Source of the DNA: an uncultured Gemmatimonadota bacterium
GTDB lineage: Bacteria > Gemmatimonadota > Gemmatimonadetes > Longimicrobiales > Gaopeijiaceae
Length of the DNA stretch: 6,219 bases
Assembly (NCBI GenBank): GCA_938030915.1
Contig: CALHIO010000362.1
Coordinates: 1-6,219, forward strand
Direction: 5' to 3'
Numbering within the stretch: position 1 is the stretch's first letter; each line of letters opens with the position of its first letter. The notes beneath the pieces are model-generated. The model did not search any database and was not told where the DNA came from. It saw nothing but the letters and a program-made list of their open reading frames with translations. The position numbers were made by a program, and so were the translations under genes. Of this stretch, positions 6,157 through 6,219 are shown piece by piece.

Positions 6157-6219
6157 GCCGCGAGCCCGTCCACCTTAGACGCAAGTTCGACCGATTTTCG
6201 GAGCAGTGGCAGCCCAAGG
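6153..6219 (+). CDS. Start of a probable cupin-domain protein (3' end outside window)
   Basis: A frame opens at TTG 6153 and stays open to the end of the window (22 codons). It overlaps the preceding stop as TTGA and has GGGAGG at the right distance. The visible residues include VHLRRKFDRFSEQWQPK. From memory this matches the N-terminus of small single-domain cupins, which often begin NLxxKxxxFSxxWxPK/R and continue into VxELN and QGEFVWHxH metal-binding motifs. Those motifs lie beyond the window, so the fold is an inference from a short segment. If correct, it would be a cytoplasmic protein of about 110-130 residues with a single metal-binding beta-barrel, of unknown substrate. Confidence 0.55.
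   Translation, partial: MSREPVHLRRKFDRFSEQWQPK

Overview
The window is a GC-rich stretch of bacterial chromosome. It carries seven complete or partial genes that I am confident about and one gene start at the right edge. All lie on the + strand with short gaps, so long co-transcribed blocks are possible. I see no RNA gene, CRISPR array, transposon or phage feature. Frequent GTG/TTG starts, two lipoproteins, several secreted proteins of unknown role and a lipoprotein M24 peptidase resemble Gemmatimonadota-type genomes. That assignment is an inference from recalled protein style; there is no marker gene here.

Layout. Positions 2-967 hold the C-terminal three quarters of an AtoE-type short-chain fatty acid permease whose start lies off the left edge. 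Then come a small secreted protein of unknown function (1027-1593), an alpha/beta-hydrolase with an intact-looking Ser/Asp/His set (about 1689-2546), an outer-membrane or periplasmic lipoprotein of the M24 (Xaa-Pro aminopeptidase/creatinase) fold (2597-3964), and a probably exported metallo-beta-lactamase-fold hydrolase of the DHPS-like group (4011-5033). These are followed by a small four-helix membrane protein (5061-5492), a 220-base gap without a convincing gene, a small lipoprotein with a probable beta-sandwich domain (5713-6156), and the first 22 codons of what looks like a cupin protein starting at TTG 6153.

How they fit together. No single pathway is evident. A fatty acid permease, an exported peptidase-fold lipoprotein and two other hydrolases suggest nutrient scavenging by a heterotroph, but the genes may be neighbours without shared function. 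The sequence supports translational coupling only at the lipoprotein-cupin junction, where stop and start overlap. I found no clear new system. The most useful second looks are the M24 lipoprotein, whose five metal ligands are present but whose usual accessory histidines appear replaced, the exported DHPS-like hydrolase, and the unannotated cupin start.
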